From positions 1-9,649 of the forward strand of contig URAV01000061.1 of assembly GCA_900545915.1 (NCBI GenBank): a DNA stretch of 9,649 nucleotides, in the 5' to 3' direction. This document shows, piece by piece, positions 7,509 through 9,649 of the stretch (positions are counted from its first letter, which is position 1; each line of letters begins with the position of its first letter). Position numbers and translations under genes: made by a program. The notes below the pieces were generated by a model. The model worked only from the letters and a program-made list of their open reading frames with translations. It did not search any database and was not told where the DNA came from. Source of the stretch: an uncultured Porphyromonadaceae bacterium. Its GTDB lineage: Bacteria > Bacteroidota > Bacteroidia > Bacteroidales > Coprobacteraceae.

Positions 7509-7617
7509 ATAGAATGTTTTACAGTAAGAGTCGGATGTTGCCATTAGGTATAATTGACTATTTTTCAGTGAAAATTTAGATCTATCTGAAGATTTGGATT
7601 CGGGAAGTTTAATTTGA

Positions 7618-8391
7618 ATGGATATATTCTTTATGTATTGGAAAATATTTATATGTTTGATTATGGCTCTTTTTCCGGGTATTAGCAATGTTTGTTCTTA
7701 TAGCCAAGAGGTCAGAGTGCATGATTCGGTAATGGTTATTCAAAAAGGTAATTTTTGCTTAAGTAATGATCGTGTTATATTTGAAAAGGGTATGAATGTA
7801 AAGGCTGATACTCTTCTTTTTGGAATTTCTCGTTCGAATAAATTTGCATTTAATAACGGATATTCTTATTGTTCGGAGTTCTATGCCAATAAGTCTTTTT
7901 TACATAAAGGAGAATACAGCGTGTCAGGTGTCATAAAGCACTATCCGTATGGCCGTTTTTATGGTATGGGTAAACAAATTAACTTTATCGGTTTAGGACA
8001 AATGAATTATGCCGGTATTGGATTGTATTCTATGAACCGTTGTTCTTTAAATATCTTTACATATGCAGTAAAATGGCATATACCGAGATATGAAAGTTTG
8101 TTGTTCGGATTGTTCGGTAGTTTATCTTACTCTGTTAATGAGAAAGTTAAATTAAATACATTTGCTTCGTACTCGCTTATATTTTCTTCTTCTTTCAGAA
8201 CTATTAATTATGGAGGTTTTGTTACTTACGATATGCATCCTAATTGGGGGATGGATATTGGAGTTAAGCGTTGTTGTGATTTCCGGTTGCGTAACGAACA
8301 AACAGTACCTATAATTGCACCTTATTTTCGATACAAAGGAAATAAACTTAGTGTTGATGTAGGCAGTGGACTCATCCGGTTGTTTAAATAA
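7618..8391 (+). CDS. Exported protein of unknown function, probable outer-membrane beta-strand protein
   Basis: I do not recognise a family for this 257-aa product. It starts with a signal peptide (hydrophobic core about residues 9-20, probable cleavage near Cys26 to Gln30); the Met at codon 6 (7633) is an alternative start. The Cys at 26 is preceded by Asn-Val, which does not fit a lipobox. From about residue 60 the chain alternates Gly, aromatic and polar residues in short blocks, for example GRFYGMGKQINFIGLG, YAGIGLYSM and YGGFVTYDM, as in outer-membrane beta barrels. The length would suit a barrel of 8-12 strands. It ends in GLIRLFK, with Phe next to last rather than last. It lies 109 nt after the DUF4249-type gene with no terminator between, so it is probably the last gene of the same operon and may be an accessory to the receptor. 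Confidence 0.65.
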   Translation: MDIFFMYWKIFICLIMALFPGISNVCSYSQEVRVHDSVMVIQKGNFCLSNDRVIFEKGMNVKADTLLFGISRSNKFAFNNGYSYCSEFYANKSFLHKGEYSVSGVIKHYPYGRFYGMGKQINFIGLGQMNYAGIGLYSMNRCSLNIFTYAVKWHIPRYESLLFGLFGSLSYSVNEKVKLNTFASYSLIFSSSFRTINYGGFVTYDMHPNWGMDIGVKRCCDFRLRNEQTVPIIAPYFRYKGNKLSVDVGSGLIRLFK

Positions 8392-8410
8392 TGTTGTTGG
8401 ATAATTTTTT
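8374..8410 (+). terminator. Weak candidate terminator at the end of the signalling operon
   Basis: ATCCGG (8374-8379) can pair with TTGGAT (8397-8402) using two G-U pairs. The stop codon lies in the loop, and TTTTTT (8405-8410) follows after two A's and a short spacer. The stem is short and the loop long, so it is much weaker than the terminators at 2051 and 2301. It is reported because a transcript end is expected between this operon and the separately promoted gene at 8610. Confidence 0.3.
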
Positions 8411-8500
8411 CTATCTCTCTGCCGAGTAGTGTCACGCTTATTTAACTTGATCTTTATATATTTTTTGTATGTTTATCGAGATGTAATTATTTAGTAAAAA

Positions 8501-8531
8501 TTTTTCATGTTATTGAGAATGTTTAATTTTG
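8501..8531 (+). promoter_or_regulatory. Bacteroidales-type promoter for the arginase-family gene
   Basis: TAATTTTG at 8524-8531 matches the -7 consensus TAnnTTTG and is identical to the -7 box of the GH109 promoter. A T-rich -33 region (8501-8505) lies about 19 nt upstream but lacks the G of TTTG. Transcription would start near 8538 and leave a leader of about 70 nt before the ATG at 8610. The leader looks less AT-rich than its surroundings. Confidence 0.55.
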
Positions 8532-8609
8532 CATCGTAGCTAAGAGCTTGTCTCAATTTTACTCGGGCCAGGTTTGGAAGTTTCGTGAAAAATGGTTTAA
8601 CGATAGGGT

Positions 8610-9488
8610 ATGGAAAAAAAAGAATCTGTAATTCGTCTGATTTATCCGCAGTGGCAAGGAGGAAATATTGCCAAATGGATTTCAGAAATAAAGAATCCGG
8701 CAGATGCTTCACGAGGATATCTTTTAGGAGCTCGATTGCTTGATTTTCTTGCACCGGATAATGGACAGGAGAAGTTGGTCGTTCCCGTATCGACTGAGGT
8801 TGTTGAGCGTAAAGAGAAGGATGGAATCCTTGATAAAGATATTATAATACGTCAAACAAGGGCTGCATTAAGTATGTTGCGAGTTAGCAATCCTGATAAA
8901 ATAGTAACGCTTGGAGGTGAATGTTCGGTTAGTGTTGTACCGTTTACCTATCTTGCTGAAAAATACGATAATGATGTAGCCGTTATTTGGATAGATGCAC
9001 ATCCTGACATTACATTGCCCGGTGATGTTTATTCGGGATATCATGCAATGGCGGTTACGGCATGTATGGGATACGGAGATAAAGAGATTATTGCAGAACT
9101 TCCTTCCCGGATTGCATCATCGAGAATATTGTTTGTCGGGTTACGTAATTGGGAACGCGAAGAGATTATTGTTCGGCAAAAACAATATGGAATTCCTCAT
9201 CTTGCTCCAAGAGATGTGGCTCAGAATAGCGATGCGGTCAAGTGTTGGCTGAAAACTTGTGGCGCATCTAAAGTATTGATTCATTTTGATATGGATGTTC
9301 TTGATCCTTCGGAGATTGTTGCGGCAGTAGGGACAGACCCGGATGGAATGAAAATGGAGGAGGTTATTCGTGTAATAAATGATATTGCTGAAGAAAAAGA
9401 AATTGTCGGTCTGACCATTGCCGAACCTATGCCTCGTACAGCGATCAGAATTAAAGACATGTTAAACCGTTTGCCTTTATTGAAATAA
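8610..9488 (+). CDS. Arginase/agmatinase/formiminoglutamase-superfamily hydrolase with a Cys-for-His change in the metal site
   Basis: This 292-aa protein has the ureohydrolase fold, whose members use two metal ions, usually Mn, to hydrolyse guanidino or related C-N bonds and are generally cytosolic. Visible motifs are GGECS (102-106), IDAHPDI (128-134) with Asp129, His131 and Asp133, His145 in YSGYHAM, HFDMDVLDP (225-233) with Asp227 and Asp229, and GLTIAEP (267-273), where Glu272 corresponds to the Glu that binds the guanidinium group in arginases. The family's first motif is normally GG(D/E)HS, and its His is a metal A ligand; here Cys105 takes that place. The usual DPxxxPGTGTP loop is also altered (SEIVAAVGTDPDGM). 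There is no signal peptide. I therefore assign the superfamily but not the substrate; agmatine, arginine, another guanidino compound or a formimino compound remain possible. It has its own promoter (8501-8531) and is not clearly in the upstream operon. Confidence 0.85.
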   Translation: MEKKESVIRLIYPQWQGGNIAKWISEIKNPADASRGYLLGARLLDFLAPDNGQEKLVVPVSTEVVERKEKDGILDKDIIIRQTRAALSMLRVSNPDKIVTLGGECSVSVVPFTYLAEKYDNDVAVIWIDAHPDITLPGDVYSGYHAMAVTACMGYGDKEIIAELPSRIASSRILFVGLRNWEREEIIVRQKQYGIPHLAPRDVAQNSDAVKCWLKTCGASKVLIHFDMDVLDPSEIVAAVGTDPDGMKMEEVIRVINDIAEEKEIVGLTIAEPMPRTAIRIKDMLNRLPLLK

Positions 9489-9541
9489 ATATAGATGCAG
9501 GTAATACTGATAAAAAGATAAAGTGTAAGAGCTGGTTTATG

Positions 9542-9591
9542 TTTTCCGATAAGGAAATTTTATCAGATCATCTTTGTGTTTTTTCCGGTCT
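9542..9591 (+). repeat. Imperfect direct repeat, copy B (right border)
   Basis: This is the second copy of the element at 2129-2179, in the same orientation. TTTCC (9543-9547) and GGAAA (9553-9557) keep the small hairpin. After the shared TCATCTTTG and GTTT blocks, CGGTCT is at 9586-9591. It lies 54 nt after the arginase-family stop codon and just before the window end. Like copy A it may stand upstream of a gene, here one beyond the window. Confidence 0.75.
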
Positions 9592-9611
9592 GTTTTTATT
9601 TTAGATTTTTC

Positions 9612-9629
9612 TCGGTTTGACTTAACCGA
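9612..9629. promoter_or_regulatory. Small inverted repeat after copy B
   Basis: TCGGTT (9612-9617) and AACCGA (9624-9629) form a 6-bp inverted repeat around a 6-nt spacer. It is not followed by a T run, so it is not a standard terminator. It could be an operator or a leader hairpin for the next gene, or chance. Confidence 0.25.
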
Positions 9630-9649
9630 TTGAGAAATAAACTTTTAGC

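Noticed and set aside
7562..7574. Short hairpin TTTTC/GAAAA in the gap after the DUF4249-type gene as a terminator
   Set aside because: Only 5 A/T-rich base pairs, and only three T's follow. It is not convincing as a transcript end.
8491..8754. 87-codon - strand frame over the start of the arginase-family gene
   Set aside because: It covers the promoter and first 48 codons of a well-supported gene. No supporting motif was seen in the frame.
2129..9591. Attachment (att) sites of a recently integrated element
   Set aside because: The repeats differ at several positions, neither lies at a tRNA gene, and no integrase is seen between them. Recent site-specific integration would leave identical core sites.

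Overview
The window comes from a member of the Bacteroidales, most likely Parabacteroides or Bacteroides. Four things point there: promoters of the TAnnTTTG (-7) type with little Shine-Dalgarno sequence, a GH109 glycosidase next to an S1-type sulfatase, an ECF sigma / FecR anti-sigma / TonB receptor signalling cassette, and a DUF4249-type lipoprotein. Genus is inferred from gene content and base composition. Every confident protein-coding gene is on the + strand.

Region 1 (1-2085) looks like glycan-foraging core genome. It holds the 3' end of a sulfatase, cut by the window edge, then a complete Tat-exported GH109 NAD-dependent glycosidase (alpha-N-acetylgalactosaminidase family). The GH109 gene has its own promoter at 564-593 and ends at a strong intrinsic terminator (2051-2085). 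Desulfation and GalNAc removal would fit host mucin or another sulfated glycan.

Region 2 (about 2129-9591) looks more AT-rich and is bracketed by two imperfect direct repeats of about 50 bp (2129-2179 and 9542-9591) in the same orientation. After the first repeat comes a gene-free leader (about 2180-2549) with unusual structure: a candidate promoter, a possible 26-codon leader ORF whose stop lies in the loop of a terminator-like hairpin, and a near-perfect 21-nt palindrome. Next is a tightly arranged set: ECF sigma factor (2550-3059), FecR anti-sigma (3132-3932), TonB-dependent receptor with an N-terminal STN signalling domain (3929-6523, overlapping fecR by 4 nt), DUF4249-type lipoprotein (6528-7508), and an unrecognised exported, probably outer-membrane protein (7618-8391). 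This is the layout of a trans-envelope signalling and uptake system. The receptor would bind a ligand at the surface, its STN domain would contact FecR in the periplasm, and the sigma factor would be released to transcribe the cassette. The ligand cannot be read from the sequence.

Region 3 (8392-9488) holds a separately promoted arginase/agmatinase-superfamily gene. It keeps most of the metal-binding Asp/His residues, but Cys stands where the GGxHS motif normally has a metal-binding His, so its substrate may not be arginine or agmatine. The window ends just after the second repeat, which probably lies upstream of another gene outside the window.

The strongest candidates for something undescribed are the repeat-bounded signalling module, the attenuator-like leader ahead of its sigma factor, and the noncanonical ureohydrolase-like enzyme. 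I saw no CRISPR array, tRNA, rRNA or transposase gene.
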